Part shown: piece by piece, positions 6,221 through 7,098 of the stretch
How positions within the stretch are numbered: the first letter of the stretch is position 1
How the letters are laid out: each line of letters begins with the position of its first letter
Assembly: GCA_013205605.1 (NCBI GenBank)
Contig: JABMMK010000394.1
Coordinates: 1 to 7,098, forward strand
Source of the DNA: Cytophagales bacterium
GTDB taxonomy: Bacteria; Bacteroidota; Bacteroidia; Cytophagales; Spirosomataceae
DNA: 7,098 nt
Direction: 5' to 3'
Position numbers and translations under genes: made by a program
Notes under the pieces: generated by a model
Databases searched by the model: none
Seen by the model: only the letters and a program-made list of their open reading frames with translations
What the model was told of the DNA's origin: nothing

Positions 6221-7098
6221 TTATTTTCCAATCGCAGGATTCGTTTGAATTTCTGTTAATGGAATTCCATAGATGTAACGTGGATCAGATGATTGAATCA
6301 CCGCTCCAGCACCAAATGAATTTAAAGGCTCACCACGGCGAAGAACATCATTCGCACGGAAACCTTCCGCTATGAATTCAATTCTACGTTCCATTAAAAT
6401 AGCCTTAATTAAGTCAGCCTTTGCAAGGGTACCAAAATCATAATTCGCATCAGAACGTTGGTGAACTGCAGTCAACAAAGCTAAAGCACGCGTCGCGTTT
6501 CCAGCTTCCGCTTCTGCCTCTGCTAAGTTGAGCAATACTTCTGCATACCGAATGTTCGGCACATAGTCAATATAAGGATTCACTCCACTAAATTTAATAC
6601 TCGAAGGAAATTTGGCTATAGAAGTTGTCGCAACCGTCAATTTAGTTTTACGATCATCAGTTGCAGAAAATTGAGCTTGACTATAAACACCCGTAGCTCC
6701 TGTATTTAAATAATATTCTACGTTTCCTGCATTGAAATAGTAGCCCAATTGGTTTTGAGTACCTGGAGCGTTTGTTGCATCCATCGGAAATGAGAATATA
6801 GATTCAGTTGTCGTATAAGGTGCTTTGAACACAGCAGATACATCAGCCTGCAAGGCATGTGCCACACGAGCAGAAGCTCTAAAAGGTGCAGCCGCAGAAA
6901 CAATTTTATTCGCTTCCGTGATTACACCTGCGTGATCTGCTTTGGCTAATAATACTCTTGTCTTTAAAGCGATCGCCGAATTCTTGTGTGCACGAGTTGT
7001 ATTTAACAAGGCAGACGCATACGTATCAGGTAATTCAGCTTCAGCTTCATTCAAATCTTTTAAAATTTGATCATAAATCTGTGCCACTGAACTACGCG
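6221..7098 (-). CDS. SusD/RagB-family nutrient-binding outer-membrane protein, C-terminal part
   Basis: SusD-like proteins are surface lipoproteins that bind glycans or other polymers and hand them to a partner SusC TonB-dependent transporter. About 291 C-terminal residues are visible of a usual 450-600. The frame stays open through the right edge, so the start and the lipoprotein signal are outside, and the GTG at 7087-7085 is an internal valine. Family features in order are VAQIYDQILKDLNEAEAELP, a TPR-like helix pair (NSAIALKTRVLLAKAD then an EANKIV helix), RYAEVLLNLAEAEAE (bases 6550-6506), ERRIEFIAEGFRANDVLRRGE (from base 6391) and a terminal PLTEIQTNPAIGK similar to the usual IPxxEIxxNP ending. 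Since susD normally follows susC, a susC-like receptor gene is expected to the right. The bound substrate cannot be told. The neighbouring peptidase genes are separated by a terminator and convergent orientation, so a shared substrate is only a possibility. Confidence 0.93.
   Translation of the reverse strand, partial: RSSVAQIYDQILKDLNEAEAELPDTYASALLNTTRAHKNSAIALKTRVLLAKADHAGVITEANKIVSAAAPFRASARVAHALQADVSAVFKAPYTTTESIFSFPMDATNAPGTQNQLGYYFNAGNVEYYLNTGATGVYSQAQFSATDDRKTKLTVATTSIAKFPSSIKFSGVNPYIDYVPNIRYAEVLLNLAEAEAEAGNATRALALLTAVHQRSDANYDFGTLAKADLIKAILMERRIEFIAEGFRANDVLRRGEPLNSFGAGAVIQSSDPRYIYGIPLTEIQTNPAIGK

Noticed and set aside
6718..6903. Second open frame on - inside the SusD-like gene
   Set aside because: It is a different frame on the same strand as the clear SusD-family coding sequence, with a low-complexity Leu-rich product.
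1..7098. CRISPR arrays, tRNA or rRNA genes, insertion sequences, phage genes or defence systems
   Set aside because: No regularly spaced repeats, cloverleaf-like sequences, transposase or integrase motifs, or terminal inverted repeats were seen. All long frames belong to common metabolic, peptidase or nutrient-binding families.

Overview
The window looks like an ordinary chromosomal stretch from a Bacteroidota bacterium. The evidence is a SusD/RagB-type outer-membrane lipoprotein gene, signal peptides ending in '..FGQ' and '..SAQ', AT-rich intergenic DNA with poor Shine-Dalgarno sequences, and a TAnnTTTG-like promoter box. The protein families would fit a Cytophagales or Sphingobacteriales-type environmental member, but the sequence alone does not fix the genus.

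Layout, left to right. (1) The 3' part of a classical short-chain dehydrogenase/reductase gene on + (up to 547), followed by a strong hairpin terminator (626-659). (2) An AT-rich spacer of about 290 bp with a candidate promoter, then a complete Gfo/Idh/MocA-family NAD(P)-dependent oxidoreductase on + (840-1922). (3) A convergent gene on - (1950-3995) for a secreted S9 prolyl-oligopeptidase-family serine peptidase. (4) A divergent gene on + (4055-6085) for a secreted M13 (neprilysin/PepO-like) zinc metallopeptidase; the two peptidase genes share a 59-bp AT-rich intergenic region. (5) A hairpin terminator (6154-6185) that probably works in both directions. (6) The 3' part of a susD-like gene on - (6221 to the right edge), whose start, and probably its susC/TonB-dependent receptor partner, lie to the right of the window.

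Functionally, the S9 and M13 enzymes are both predicted to be exported and to act on oligopeptides. Their divergent arrangement suggests a shared control region and a joint role in peptide breakdown in the periplasm or at the cell surface. The SusD-like protein would capture a polymer-derived nutrient at the outer membrane. Whether it belongs with the peptidases is an inference from proximity only, because a terminator separates them. The two oxidoreductases are cytoplasmic enzymes of unknown substrate and are separated from each other by a terminator.

I found no clear sign of an undescribed system, mobile element, CRISPR array, tRNA or rRNA. The most unusual details are at the translation starts of the two peptidase genes: a GTG start overlapped by an AUG-UGA start-stop, and a four-codon ORF overlapping the M13 start.
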